This document shows, in pieces, positions 10,740 through 21,379 of a DNA stretch of 64,000 bases. How positions within the stretch are numbered: the first letter of the stretch is position 1; the number at the start of each line of letters is the position of its first letter. The stretch comes from Hermatobates lingyangjiaoensis (Eukaryota; Arthropoda; Insecta; Hemiptera; Hermatobatidae): contig JAPFBL010000104.1 in NCBI GenBank assembly GCA_026182355.1, positions 2,597,501 to 2,661,500 on the forward strand. The letters are read 5' to 3'. Under the pieces are notes generated by a model. That model did no database searches. It was not told where the DNA came from and saw nothing but the letters and a program-made list of their open reading frames with translations. The position numbers and the translations under genes were made by a program.

Positions 10740-13650
10740 CTGCAACTAATTGAAAACTAATTTACAAGAATCTTTACTTGACATTTCAAACCACACTACC
10801 ACTGTAAATGTATGATGAAAAACTTTTATACCCATGAAAGTGACTGTATGGAAGAGAAAAGGTGGAAACCTTGAATGATAACTCTGATATTACCTTCAAA
10901 ATTTTAGGGAATCTCTCTGTGTTAGTAGGTAATTTCAGTCTTTATTATTTTGGAGTCCATAACATTACCCCATACCTTGCAATACAGAGATGTGTGCTGA
11001 TACACATGTTTAGACCTTGTAAAAACTGGCATGTACTTAATGAGTCTACATCAACTCTCAGTTACAACCCCACAAACATTATATCTATATAAACTTATCT
11101 TATCTCGACCAATCATATTTTATAGATTTATGACTTATAATAATATATAGTGTACATTATCATATATTCCAAATAGATATAATATTGCCATTTAAAACAA
11201 CTGATAACTGCATAAATATTTACCTAGTTTATAGACTAAATTATTAGAACTAAATGAATGGTTCTTTCTCAAAGCTGCGTTTCATTAATTTAACAAATTC
11301 ACTTCTACTGGACTTGTCTATACCCAAACTTTAGTATTAGTAAACGTGTTATCAACCTCATTCACAATCAATAATTTACTTGAATTATTTTGTTTCATGC
11401 AGCCACAATTAAGGACTTTAACGGATGTTAGTGTGTATTGTTTGTTATTTGGTGCCCATGCCTGTTATAGATAAACTATTAGGTAAACACTACATCGGAT
11501 GTCCTAAGTTTTGCCAGACTCAATGTTGTTATGGAAGGGATTTTTAAGAAGTACATGAAATTGTCAGGACCCTTGAGAGGAAAAGAATGCGCCCTCTGTA
11601 ATCTAACCATTGGGAAAGATTGGAATTTAATTTATCAAACAGACCCACTTTTTATAGGTTACTTGATAAAATGACCACTATTTCAGTCTGTTTTTTTTTT
11701 CTCTTCCGTGACTCATAGACCATTTCCCGATGAATTATAATGTAGTGGTGCCATTTTTTATAGTAGGTTCTACGTTTACTCATCAAGCATACTTTTTCTA
11801 CAAAATATAAAACTCTAAGATTACTTTATGAGTAAATGATAAAAAAAAGTTGTTTCTTTTTTTTACAACCTATTATAAGAAACGTAGATAAAAAAATCAT
11901 AACATTTTAATATTTGAAAAATATAATACTTTATCAAATTAATAGATAGAAAAACAAAATTGGTTTTTGAAGTAAAGAACATGTTTAATGATGATAATTT
12001 CAAACAACTAGTATGAGTAATAAAAATTGATAAATAATTTTAAAATGAATTCTTCCTTAACAGTTGTTAAGACCGAGCCAAGAGACTTTGGACGCTATGC
12101 AGTTTGCTGTGTTAGTTTGTCCCCGAGATGTTCTGTGCCCTCATGTCTGCTGCAGAATTATTTACACTCTACGTACATAATTCTTATTTCTCTATTAATA
12201 TTATATATCGCCAGCTTTACCTGTTTTTTCTCACTTTGACCAAAATTAAAAAACTATTAAATGAAAAGTTAAAAAAAAATAGATTCTTTAAAACTATTTT
12301 ATTTGAATATTTTTATTGATATGTGTAGTTACATTTATTGGCATAATTTTCCTATGCAATATTCTATCTCAACACTAAATGTTACTAAGAAATACTAACA
12401 ATTAAAAAACAACCATAACGACTAATATCTTAAAAACAAATCCTATTAGAAAGAAAACGCAAAAATTCTTATCATAGAGTAAAAACGTTAAGGGTTATAA
12501 ATATCATAAACACAAAAGAGATCATAATAAAAGTCTATGACTTTATAAATTGCTGGAATAAAATTTTTCAAACATAACTATAATTCATTCACAAATTATT
12601 TGAAATTTACTATATTTGACAAATACATTAAGAATAAAATAAGGGTAAATCTCAACAACCTCTTTAATGAGGTTACTTTTCTAATTTAATGTTATGAACA
12701 AAATATAAATAAATTACATATATTTCACACAAAAAATTACCTATCAAATCAAATGCAATTATTAACATTTTAATATCTTAATTAAGAGAGAGGGTTAATA
12801 AAATACAGAGTGATAAATCTGTATTTTAATAAATGGAGATCCCTTAGAGGAAAACTTTATTTGGAATCTAATAGCCACCAATATAAAACGTATTTTTAAT
12901 TACTTGGATGCAATTTATTTAAACAAAAATGGATTGAAATTCCTTAAATAATTGAACAATAAAATGTAATCATTTAAATTTGAAAGGAATTTATTTTCAT
13001 TTATTAAATGTTTTTGCTTGATAAGTTTTCTATTGAATTGGTTTATTTGTATTTTATCTACAGTTTATACATCTAATATGAAGAGAAATTTAAAGTTACA
13101 ATAAATATTAAAATAATATTGATTTCAAAGTTCGTTGACGAAATGTTTACAAAAGGAATTAAAAATATTTTATATCATTACCCAAATTAATAGGTGATCA
13201 TATTTAATAAGCTTTATGTATTTATTTATAATCATCAATATCTTGTCCCTCCAGTTAGGTTTTATTAAAATAATATTAACAGAATTATTTTTCAATTCAA
13301 TAGTTTTATTTCTATTTAATTTACTTCTATAATTTTTAGAGAAGAAATAATATCAAGTTACAAGATACATTAAATTCATTGCGTTTCATTAGAACTTTGT
13401 AAGTTGTAAATAAGAAACGATTAATATTTAGGAATGAATGGACGTAATTTTTTTTTAATAGCCATATGAACTTATACATATTAAACTGCCTGAAGCACTA
13501 CGTTATGAGTGGCCTTCTCATGAGAGATATATATATAGGCCAAATTTGTTCATCAGTGATTCCACACAATGAATATTCTACTTTATTAGGAGTAATAAAT
13601 TTTGTATAACTCAATTGTATTTATAATAGTGTGTCAATAGTTAACAAGTA
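10740..13650. other. AT-rich DNA, nothing recognised
   Basis: The open frames at 10862-11092 and 12027-12319 have no identifiable motifs. No repeat family shared with the rest of the window was noticed. Confidence 0.4.
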
Positions 13651-13651
13651 C

Positions 13652-13818
13652 TTGACATCGTACAGGCTCGGGACCGACGGCTTAACGTTCTCTCCGAGGA
13701 ACGACATGTTCTGATTTATTCACCTCTAACGTGAATAAATCGAGGGCCACAGTGGGTATTCAACTGCGGACCTACCAGTCCAGAGGGGAGCTCATTGCCA
13801 CTGGGCTAATGTGGTTCC
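13652..13818 (-). repeat. tRNA-derived SINE copy
   Basis: Read on the minus strand it starts AACCACATTAGCCCAGTGGC, with a box-A-like TAGCCCAGTGGCAATGAGC, a diverged box-B-like region (GGTCCGCAGTTGAATACCC) about 35 nt later, and a non-tRNA body. A second copy lies at 47808-47978 with a better box B (GGTTCAATACT). Both lack an obvious A-rich tail. Confidence 0.6.
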
Positions 13819-13819
13819 C

Positions 13820-14835
13820 TAATTATGAAAAAGAAGTCCATATATTGTAAGGCTTGTAATATATAAAAACTATGATATATATTCTACCACTATATCATTT
13901 CTATATGATATATTCTACCACTACTAAAATTGATTCTAAGTCTCTTTTAATTGAACTGTCAATTTATCTGTATATCAGTTTAATCTTGGCACAATTTTTT
14001 TTTCTGATGGCACAACGGAAGGTAGTGTTTGACTCTTAAAGTTAAATAAAGCTTGTTTGAAATTCTAGATTAAATGGTGGTCATTCAATGTTTGTATTCC
14101 ATTAAGTTTTACTATTGACACAGTGCTCTGATTCAATTATGACTTAATTGATCAATGATTAATACGACACGAAAGGCAAACTAAATCATTAATAGGTATG
14201 AGCCGGTGGGGACAAGTGACGTCACACCTGTTGCACGCTCCACTCACCCCTAATCCAGTCCACCCTTCTAATATCTATAAATATATCATTCTCATTCAAC
14301 CTCTACAACACTTACCCCTTGTCTGATCTTTAAGTGTTTTAAATAATCCATTTTGAGCAGTCCTTACCCTTTCTCTTTCTCGACCAAAACAAAAACAAGA
14401 GTTTAATAATAGTTTTAAACAGAAAACTTAACTATGCAGTGCTAAATATCAGTCGTTGTACTACAACTTGCAATAATGTATTCTACATATATTACCTATT
14501 CTTGAAGTAATTAAGAGTCCTTATCATAATTATTGACTTTATTTAATCATATAGTAAATTATTTCCGTCCGCAAGTATTATAAATTTGTTATTTCGCTAT
14601 AAACCATGAACCATTTAACAAGAAATTATACGTTTCTATTTAAAAAAAAGAAAAGAAAAACAAATGCCTATAAGAATGATAAATTAAAATGAAATATTAA
14701 GATAGTAAATTATCTGAACAAATAAATGTCATTTATCACTGTTAAAATGGTTTATTTTCCTCATTGAGTAGGATCATTGTTGTAAAATATTTTCCGAATG
14801 AAGACTAAAGCAAATTAGAGAGAAAACAGCTTTCT
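13820..14835. other. AT-rich DNA, nothing recognised
   Basis: Includes a locally GC-richer patch near 14195-14270. No gene or shared repeat recognised. Confidence 0.4.
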
Positions 14836-14837
14836 AT

Positions 14838-14933
14838 ACGTAAAGGATAGTAATCATGGGAGTATTCGATCTGGAGATTTTGACGAATTTACATATTTTG
14901 AAGTCACCAAAGTATTTTTTCGATGGTGTGTTT

Positions 14934-15001
<68 letters not shown>

Positions 15002-15110
15002 TCTATGTGTTCGTGCGTGTGTGCATGTGGGTAGGTTAATGTGCAACCAAAATTATAGCACTCCGCAGTCCACGCCGTTTGACGGATTTAATTCATACTT
15101 GAAATAAACA
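14838..15110 (+). repeat. GT-microsatellite end module of the foldback family
   Basis: Starts CTATACGTAAAGGATAGTAA, passes ATTCGATCTGGAGATTTTG, then a (GT)n tract (about 14937-15022) and CCGTTTGACGGATTTAATTC. The same order occurs at the left end of the element at 39402 and inverted at 56930-57190. Confidence 0.7.
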
Positions 15111-15169
15111 TGGACCTTATAGTGTAAATACGCCCTATTGTTTGGGGGTAAATATCATAACGAGCAATT

Positions 15170-16385
15170 TTTGCATAACAAACTAAGTGGTTAGCATACT
15201 TGCCAGTTAATCTAAGTATTTACTACTAGAATTACCAGTAAACTGCATGAATTCAAGCTCCTCTCAAATGTTTTTTAAATAAAAACATAAATTATAAATC
15301 TGACATCATGCGGTATATTTTCACAGGACTCGCCAAATGTTTTTGAAAATTACTTTTCTGGCTTAAAGTTGTTCAAGTTTTGTGGGTCAGTTGCGATGCC
15401 AATTGAACGCCACCAGTAATTAAAACAATACTTCCCATTACCTCCTTATATAAAAGTTTTCTTCGAGATGCTTAAAGTTTAGTGAACTGGGTAAAAGTTT
15501 TACAGATTTCTTGTTTTGGAAAAGAATTTCTCATGGGTTTAGAGATGATCAAACTAACTATTTACTTTTTACTCTTCTTAATTTTAGGAAATTAGTCAAA
15601 ATTGTTAATGGTGATCGAAATAATAAATATTAGAGTTACACTAACAAATCTTAATTTCTACTCTTGTTTTAAAAGAGATAATATTAAATATGTTTGAATA
15701 ATAAATATCGCTGAGTATTTGAATTCTATGCTTTGAAAGTTGCTTTGATCAGGACAAAGAATACCGTGAAATTAACGCGCGGAGACTAAAAGCCAGTAGA
15801 ATAACGTTCTTTTAAGCAATGCTGCCGCCACAAAAGGAAAAGTGAAAAAAAGTAATACTTAATATATGAAATATATCATAAAACAATAAAAAAATATATA
15901 ATTTAATGAATAACAAAGGTATTTTTTTATTCCTTACTCCTTCCACGGAGTAGACATTGCCGCGGTTACTAGTGGATGGGCCGCCATGTAGAGCTGGAGT
16001 CCCGAGTCAAATGATTTAGTGTTAAGTAAACTCCCGATCAAATAGAAGGTGCAATCCTCAATGACAAACAAGTTAAGATTCAGATCTATTGTCAGGTAGA
16101 GTACCTATCAAAATTAGAAAATAACAACAACGGTTACTGAATAAAATAAATATCGTGATTTTCAATAAAATCTTTACATATATATACATGTTCACTTATT
16201 TATTATTCATTTATTAAGTTGGTTATTTATTATTTATTTATATATAGATACCTTATCTCTACAATGTATTTCTTTAATTTATTTTTTTTATGTTTATTTT
16301 TTTTTCGCCTCACCTTCCTCCGTATGTTCGAAATATTGTGATTGTTCGAACCTCAAGAAGAAATGAGAAAAAAGACTACCATGTT
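15170..16385. other. AT-rich DNA with a possible old family-C trace
   Basis: AATGCTGCCGCCACAAAAGG near 15819 resembles the family-C UTR (AGTGCTGCCGCAAAGGAGAC near 9030). Otherwise no feature recognised. Confidence 0.35.
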
Positions 16386-16442
16386 TACCATTTCTGGAAA
16401 ACAAAAGAGTAGTGTGAAAGAGAAAGTGTAAAAAACTATCCG

Positions 16443-16847
16443 CTAGCTGTCAACCCGCTTAGAAGAGGCTATTGCCCTCGTAACGAAAGTATCAAGTTTG
16501 AAGAGACCGTTACTAATCTTTATCATATTTGATCTATTAAATTTAATTAGAGACGATTCAATAATATTTCTTAACAACATTAATTTTTCATAGGTAATAA
16601 ATTTAGCTCCTGTCCAATCAATATGATGATTTTCATTTTTTATATGCAAGAATAAGGCACTACTTTTTTCCTGCCTACTTGCATTGTATTGGTGTTGTTT
16701 TACACGTGTCTTTAATGAGTTACCAGTTTGACCAATATAAATTTTATAGCAATTTTTGAACGGAATTTTGTAAATACTACCGAAGTCCAATTCCTTTATT
16801 TTCCCAAACATCCTTTTCTGGACATTAGTCCTTTCCTGCGCTTTCAC
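16443..16847 (-). pseudogene. GIY-YIG endonuclease fragment, family-A PLE
   Basis: The 134-residue frame contains SIYKIPFKNCYKIYIGQTG, the IY...YIG signature with the intervening cysteine, followed by SLKTRVKQHQYN with the conserved arginine and histidine. The frame upstream of the motif (near residue 1-25) is read-through of inverted UTR, so only about 100 residues are endonuclease. Family-A copies at 42349-42977 and 32600-32872 match it closely. The RT part is absent. Confidence 0.8.
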
Positions 16848-16931
16848 CCTTTTTAAATACCACTCTTCCCTCCCACTCTTCTCAACCCCTCACTAGATGT
16901 TTTCTGCATCTAGTGTTTCAGTTGGGTTTTT

Positions 16932-16976
16932 GACTCTGACGAAGACCGCTTGTTACGGTTGAAAGATCTTAGTCTT
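16932..16976 (+). ncRNA. Hammerhead-ribozyme-like motif, family A
   Basis: CTGACGA 16936-16942, stem II ACCG/CGGT with loop CTTGTTA, GAAA 16961-16964, helix III AGATCT, predicted cleavage after the next T; AGTC then pairs with GACT before the core (stem I). Confidence 0.8.
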
Positions 16977-17026
16977 GATTTCCCATTTTCATATTGTGGT
17001 TTGGTAATTAAATATTGTGAAATCTT

Positions 17027-17029
17027 TAT

Positions 17030-17069
<40 letters not shown>
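17027..17069. repeat. (TA)n microsatellite
   Basis: TA run between the family-A and family-H elements. Confidence 0.95.
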
Positions 17070-17075
<6 letters not shown>

Positions 17076-17262
17076 AAGCCACAAGGGAAAAGAAAAAGAA
17101 AAGAAATATTCTTAGGCCTTTCACTATATGTCATCAGAGTTGCTGTCTGATGACATAAAGCGAAAGACCTCAAAGAATTTATTTCTTTTCTTTCTCTTTT
17201 TCCTTGTAGTTTAGACTTCATTGATTGCATCACGCCTTTAATTGTAATTTTTCTGTATATAT
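17070..17262. mobile_element. Family-H palindromic mini-PLE
   Basis: Inverted arms around 17141-17150 with A/G-rich flanks (AAGGGAAAAGAAAAAGAAAA on the left). The minus-strand core at 17109-17141 reads CTGATGA...GAAA with helix III AGGCCT. The plus core at 17148-17172 is CTGATGA...GAAA but its helix III palindrome is broken (AGACCT). Stem II is weak. The tail with GATTGCATCACGCC is on the right only; a truncated copy of this end lies at 21380-21452. Confidence 0.6.
17104..17178. ncRNA. Inverted pair of hammerhead-like motifs, family H
   Basis: Cores CTGATGA and GAAA present in both orientations; stem II pairing is poor, so activity is doubtful. Confidence 0.35.
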
Positions 17263-17272
17263 AAGTGTATGT

Positions 17273-17440
17273 GGCTAGTTTGGGAGCAGACCTTCATTCA
17301 AACATATTTTGAATTCACCATTTGGTGAATTACTTTATATCTTACCGGAAAGGTAGAAATCCATAGTCAGAAAGTTAGAAAAAATCACTCGAAAAAGAAC
17401 AAAAAGGAAAATTGGCACAATTTTTAACAATTTATATATA
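17273..17440. pseudogene. Inverted pair of PLE N-terminal coding fragments
   Basis: Minus strand at about 17330-17273 reads ICLNEGLLPN; plus strand from about 17358 reads VRKLEKITRKRTKRKIGTIF, then NNLYIYI into (TA)n. Both match the N-terminal region of the family-I fragment at 18046-18210. The centre carries GAATTCACCATTTGGTGAAT. Confidence 0.55.
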
Positions 17441-17463
17441 TATATATATATATACCCGTGATA

Positions 17464-17498
<35 letters not shown>
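17432..17498. repeat. Two (TA)n blocks at a PLE 5' junction
   Basis: TA runs at 17432-17454 and 17468-17498 separated by CCCGTGATATCTG. The second run is continuous with the expected YIG codons of the downstream endonuclease. Confidence 0.9.
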
Positions 17499-17499
<1 letters not shown>

Positions 17500-17501
<2 letters not shown>

Positions 17502-17816
17502 ACCACAACCAGACTATCAAGACGTCTTACCTTCCACCTTACAGCAGGTACTCCGAAAAACCATACGAGACAAGCACATAACACAACATTAACGAGGGAA
17601 ATGTTAGAAAAAGGAACAACAAGTTTAAGAATAGAAAATAATACCAGCCGCCTTCATATCCTCGAGGCCTTATACATCAAGGACGTCCAACCTTCTATGA
17701 ACATTCAGGCCAATTGTATAGGCATAATACCAAGTTGTAAGAACTTCGATAGTTCTTATAAACTTAATAAGCCAACATTGACAGGACCCCCAGGCAATGT
17801 GAAGGACAAGTTGTAA
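17500..17816 (+). pseudogene. GIY-YIG endonuclease C-terminus, family-I PLE
   Basis: The frame reads TTTRLSRRLTFHLTAGTPKN directly after the TA run, i.e. the segment that follows YIG in family G (TTTSLSRRITMHL). It continues through SRLHILEALYIKDVQPSMNI, the usual EALYI block near the end of PLE endonucleases, to a TAA at 17814-17816. Everything upstream of YIG, including the RT, is missing, so this is a 5' truncation exactly at the TA-rich codons. Confidence 0.75.
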
Positions 17817-17960
17817 CCTTACACTTGTCACAGTGGACTTGTTTTGTTTTTTCACAAAGTTCATCTAGTTCTATTAACATCTAAATTTTTATTCCTTTTA
17901 ATGTCTGTTTAACATTTGGAAAAATTTTATTGTGTGAATTTAATCTGTTTAATAATGATA

Positions 17961-18003
17961 TATACCTGAAGATGATTTTTGAGAAAATCGAAAGCTTGTA
18001 AGT
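17961..18003 (+). ncRNA. Hammerhead-ribozyme-like motif, family I
   Basis: CTGAAGA 17966-17972, spacer T, stem II GATTTT/AAAATC, GAAA 17990-17993, helix III AGCT, cleavage predicted after T; GTA then pairs with upstream TAC. Confidence 0.8.
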
Positions 18004-18045
18004 GTAAAAATATAATATTATTGATTAAGCTAAAAGATTATTTCT

Positions 18046-18210
18046 TTGATGTCTCTGGGACAACTCCTCCATGAAATCACTCCCTACCAGAAAAAACTAG
18101 TAAGAAAACTAGAGAAAACGAGCAAAAAAGTTGTAAATGCGGAAGCTGCCGTCTACTTTAATAAAATATGTTTACAAGAAAATCTGCTGCCAATATACAC
18201 TAATATATAT
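18046..18210 (+). pseudogene. PLE ORF N-terminus, family I
   Basis: Lies just downstream of the family-I ribozyme. The frame includes RKLEKTSKKVVNAEAAVYFN and NKICLQENLLPIYTNIY, then runs into TA codons. Thus ribozyme and ORF start follow the end of the same family's endonuclease, as expected if units were in tandem and the insertion ended in the N-terminal TA run. Confidence 0.7.
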
Positions 18211-18265
18211 ATATATATATATAGTTCAATATAAACAAAGAAACATAGAGAAATCAAAAGAACAC

Positions 18266-18308
18266 ACTTACAGTCTCTAATTTTCAGTTTGAACCGTGTT
18301 CAGGAGAG
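18266..18308 (-). ncRNA. Hammerhead-like motif, family B, mutated core
   Basis: Minus strand core reads CTGAACA (conserved G8 changed) with GAAA at 18282-18285 (TTTC on plus) and helix III AATT. Confidence 0.5.
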
Positions 18309-18336
18309 ATAAGAGAGGGAAACCAAGCGCACTTGC

Positions 18337-18382
18337 GCTCTTCTGAAGACGGTTCAAACCGAAAATTAGAGACTGTAAGTGT
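18337..18382 (+). ncRNA. Hammerhead-ribozyme-like motif, family B
   Basis: CTGAAGA 18343-18349, spacer C, stem II GGTT/AACC, GAAA 18361-18364, helix III AATT, cleavage predicted after A; GAGA pairs with upstream TCTC only in full-length arms. Confidence 0.7.
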
Positions 18383-18473
18383 GTTCTTTTGATTTCTCTA
18401 TGTTTCTTTGTCTATATTGAACTATATTTGTCCGTTTTGGATCGTATTTCCAACGAAATAGTATGTATATATA

Positions 18474-18820
18474 TATTGTTAAATAACGCCCCATTTTTGG
18501 CTTGTATCTGTTTCTTACAAAATTTCTCCAGTTTCCCTAAAACTGATGAACGTGTCTTGAAAAGTACTATAAAAAGTCATGTTAAATGTATGAAGATGGA
18601 GGATAGTTTGACCCTAATAACCTACTACCAAAGCTGATGATGAATGTGGTACATTCGAAACATGTCGACTAGCAATATTGGTGATAAGCTTTATAGTTTT
18701 AATGAAGAAACGAGGAAGGAATTCCAGAAACTGGAGAAATTGTGTAAGAAACAGATACAAGCCAAATATGGGGCGTTATTTAACAATATATGTTTAAATG
18801 AAGGATTGCTTCCAACTTTT

Positions 18821-18824
<4 letters not shown>
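18474..18824 (+). mobile_element. Family-G PLE fragment with inverted left arm
   Basis: Left piece (18478-18536) is the minus-strand N-terminal coding region; then about 100 bp of RT C-terminal coding sequence (DERVLKSTIKSHVKCMK); then the ribozyme; then ORF start and N-terminus reading KKQIQAKYGALFNNICLNEG and LLPTFTNIY into (TA)n. The full family-G copy is at 61233-63413. Confidence 0.75.
18629..18668 (+). ncRNA. Hammerhead-ribozyme-like motif, family G
   Basis: CTGATGA 18634-18640, spacer T, stem II GAATGT/ACATTC with loop GGT, GAAA 18657-18660, helix III ACATGT, cleavage predicted after C. Stem I is not obvious in this copy. Confidence 0.7.

Positions 18825-18863
<39 letters not shown>
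18825..18863. repeat. (TA)n microsatellite
   Basis: TA run joining the N-terminal end of the family-G fragment to the tail of the family-E element. Confidence 0.95.
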
Positions 18864-18864
<1 letters not shown>

Positions 18865-18962
18865 ACAGATTCAATAATATATCGACCGTTTGATAGAATA
18901 GGTGTGTTCTCTAATCGGGGTTCGGTCAATTTTCCAGGATAAAAAATCAAACTCTCGTTGCC

Positions 18963-19002
18963 AACGTTTCGGTTTTATTTAAAACCTTTTTCATAGGCCT
19001 AC
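18963..19002 (-). ncRNA. Hammerhead-like hairpin with aberrant core, family E (left)
   Basis: Minus strand reads CCTATGAAAAA where other families have CTGANGA, then stem II GGTTTT/AAAACC, GAAA and helix III ACGT. The stems are kept, the core is not. Confidence 0.4.
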
Positions 19003-19282
19003 AAACAAAGGTTAATAAGAAATCACATATCAACATCAAACATATACACAATATGAAAATGGATTGTTACAACTCATGAATATTACAAGCAGAAATATTT
19101 CAGAGATACATAAAACAATATTACTTACAGAAGTAAGAATTTTTTAACTAAGAAAATGAAATTTACATTATTTAAAGGAACAACAATGTTAGCCGGACAA
19201 AACCTTCGACTAGACTAATAAGATAACATTACAAATAACCTCAACACTGTTCACTCAAGGGAACTAAATAAATCAATCTTAA

Positions 19283-20971
19283 AAACTTATAAGAGAACAT
19301 AGAGAAATTGTGGTTTGTAAAAGTGACAAATCTGGTAATACTGTGATAATCAAAAAAGAAGAGTATAAAGAAAAAATGAAAACTCTCTTAGAAGATAGTG
19401 AAACATATTCAATTACAAGAAGAGATCCTTCATCAACATTACGAAATAAAGTAAACAAGATAGTTGATGAACTGAAGAAGACACTATGTATAGATCTACG
19501 TCAAGCTTCGAAATTAAAATCTTACAATGGAATAGCACCAAGAATATATGGTTTAGTGAAGCTACACAAGCCAGGTTTTCCTCTCCGTCCTATCGTGTCG
19601 TTCATTGGAAGTCCAACTTATGAACTGTCTAAATATATAGAGAAATATCTTAGTTACATTACTAACAAGAATGAATTGAATGTAAAAAATTCATTAGAAT
19701 TCAAACAAGCCCTTTCAAATCAAATACTAAGTGATGACGTAATTATGATTTCACTAGATGTTCAGTCGTTGTTTACTAATATACCTTTAGATCTAGCATT
19801 TGATTTAGTAAATAAACAGTGGAATAAGATTAGTTCACAGGTTGGAATGTCGAAAAAGGTTTTCCTTTCTATACTGGACCTTATATGTGAAGCAAGGTAT
19901 TTCACCTTTGATGGTACTATTTATAAACAAAAATATGGATTACCAATGGGATCACCAATTTCACCAGTTCTCGCAAATATAGTTATGATTGAACTATTGG
20001 AAAACAGTATCAATAAATTAGGTACGAAGGTGAAATTTATTAAATTATATGTGGACGATTTGTTTTTAATTATTGAAAAGGGAGAAGAAGAGAATGTATT
20101 AAATATATTTAATTCTTTTCATAATCGTCTACAATTCACTTGTGAAGTAGAGAAAGATGGAAATCTGCCATTCTTAGATGTGAAAGTTATAAGAGGTGAA
20201 AATGGCAATATCTTAACGGATTGGTTTAAAAAACCTACCAGTGCTGCAAGAATCCTGAACTACCATTCTTCTCATGCTATAAACCAAAAATTAAATTGCG
20301 TCCAAAATTTGGTTAAAAAAGTTATTGAAATAAGTAGTCCATGTTTTTTAAATGAAAATAAGAAAAGGGTGAAATTATTGTTACAGAAAAATTGTTATCC
20401 GAAGAACTTAGTTGAACGATATTGGTTAAGATATTTAAGACAGCAACCAGCACATTCAAATGAAGATCATGCTGAACTGGAAGTTATAAATAGGAAGTAT
20501 TTCAAATTTCCTTATGTTGAGGGCTTATCACAATCAATTAGAAAAGTGTTCAAACGAAACGTACCTGAAGTTACACTGGCATTTTATAATAAAAGAAAAA
20601 ATAAATCTTTATTTTCAAATTTGAAAGAAAAAATACCGAAGGAGTTACAAAGTAACCTCATTTATGCCATCAAATGTAAAGACTGTGACAAGTGTTACTA
20701 TGGTGAAACTAGTCGTTTTCTCAAAGAAAGGTTGTACCAACATAATTATTCCATAAGAACAAATAAAAGTAACGCAACAGCCTTAGCTGGGCATGCAATA
20801 AACGAGGGTCACACGTTCGATTTTGAAGATACAACTATAATAGAAAAAGAAAAAGATGAGCAAAGAAGGAAGACACTTGAGATGTTATATATTAAAAAGG
20901 ATCTAAGTTCGATTAATCATAGAAGTGATATTACTAATTTAAGTAATATTTATTCTGGAGTGTTGTGCTGA
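19283..20971 (+). CDS. PLE reverse transcriptase + GIY-YIG endonuclease, 5'-truncated
   Basis: Open for 562 codons, the largest intact frame of the window. With residue 1 at the GTG of 19310, RT motifs are SLDVQSLFTNIP (148, first catalytic Asp), GLPMGSPISPVLAN (210) and YVDDLF (247, catalytic Asp pair); a LPFLDV block follows. After a linker the endonuclease has IYAIKCKDCDKCYYGETS (451-468), a GIY-YIG core with the Penelope-type cysteines, then R and H at RLYQH. Full PLE proteins start roughly 200-250 residues earlier; here the N-terminus including the fingers start is missing and no ATG exists, so the true product cannot be made from this copy. No internal stops suggests a young insertion. 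Confidence 0.9.
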   Translation, partial: KLIREHREIVVCKSDKSGNTVIIKKEEYKEKMKTLLEDSETYSITRRDPSSTLRNKVNKIVDELKKTLCIDLRQASKLKSYNGIAPRIYGLVKLHKPGFPLRPIVSFIGSPTYELSKYIEKYLSYITNKNELNVKNSLEFKQALSNQILSDDVIMISLDVQSLFTNIPLDLAFDLVNKQWNKISSQVGMSKKVFLSILDLICEARYFTFDGTIYKQKYGLPMGSPISPVLANIVMIELLENSINKLGTKVKFIKLYVDDLFLIIEKGEEENVLNIFNSFHNRLQFTCEVEKDGNLPFLDVKVIRGENGNILTDWFKKPTSAARILNYHSSHAINQKLNCVQNLVKKVIEISSPCFLNENKKRVKLLLQKNCYPKNLVERYWLRYLRQQPAHSNEDHAELEVINRKYFKFPYVEGLSQSIRKVFKRNVPEVTLAFYNKRKNKSLFSNLKEKIPKELQSNLIYAIKCKDCDKCYYGETSRFLKERLYQHNYSIRTNKSNATALAGHAINEGHTFDFEDTTIIEKEKDEQRRKTLEMLYIKKDLSSINHRSDITNLSNIYSGVLC

Positions 20972-21256
20972 GGTTTAGTGAAATTTGATTTATTTAGTTC
21001 CCTTGAGTGAACAGTGTTGAGGTTATTTGTAATGTTATCTTATTAGTCTAGTCGAAGGTTTTGTCCGGCTAACATTGTTGTTCCTTTAAATAATGTAAAT
21101 TTCATTTTCTTAGTTAAAAAATTCTTACTTCTGTAAGTAATATTGTTTTATGTATCTCTGAAATATTTCTGCTTGTAATATTCATGAGTTGTAACAATCC
21201 ATTTTCATATTGTGTATATGTTTGATGTTGATATGTGATTTCTTATTATCCTTTGT

Positions 21257-21300
21257 TTGTAGGCCTATGAAAAAGGTTTTAAATAAAACCGAAACGTTGG
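21257..21300 (+). ncRNA. Hammerhead-like hairpin with aberrant core, family E (right)
   Basis: GCCTATGAAAAAGG replaces the CTGANGA core; stem II GGTTTT/AAAACC, GAAA 21291-21294, helix III ACGT, then TGGC as in family F. The same aberrant core occurs at 18990 and 23022. Confidence 0.4.
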
Positions 21301-21379
21301 CAACGAGAGTTTGATTTTTTATCCTGGAAAATTGACCAAACCCCGATTAGAGAACACACCTATATATATATATATATAG

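Larger units (their letters stand above)
16390..17026. mobile_element. Family-A PLE, head-to-head composite
   Basis: Minus-strand endonuclease and UTR segment (16390-16797) joined head-to-head with a plus-strand 3' UTR (16798-17026), which ends in the ribozyme and TTTGGTAATT near (TA)n. Unlike the palindromes, the two halves cover different parts of the element, and the left half has no ribozyme. Confidence 0.8.
18222..18472. mobile_element. Family-B palindromic mini-PLE
   Basis: Starts AGTTCAATATAAACAAAG after (TA)n. Arms carry two ribozyme ends; the plus arm is followed by a unique tail (about 18427-18460, GTCCGTTTTGGATCGTATTT) absent on the left. The centre is shortened relative to the copy at 59966-60286. 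Confidence 0.8.
18864..21360 (+). mobile_element. Family-E PLE with ~385-bp terminal inverted repeats
   Basis: A 5'-truncated RT+EN ORF is flanked by an inverted copy of its own 3' UTR (18897-19276 on the left, 20977-21360 on the right, near-identical). The left end alone carries a unique tail starting AACAGATTCAATAATATATC. Both outer flanks are (TA)n. A mini-derivative with the same two boundaries lies at 33106-33310, and a deleted fragment at 22936-23052. The UTR is joined to the ORF without any 5' UTR, as expected for 5' truncation plus inverted end. Confidence 0.9.

Noticed and set aside
14834..15107. Open frames of Cys-Val or His-Thr repeats
   Set aside because: Translations of (GT)n/(CA)n microsatellites, also at 22246, 22296 and 56925.
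16443..16847. Homing endonuclease or UvrC-type GIY-YIG protein
   Set aside because: The cysteine/histidine spacing and RT-linked relatives in the window place it with Penelope-like elements.
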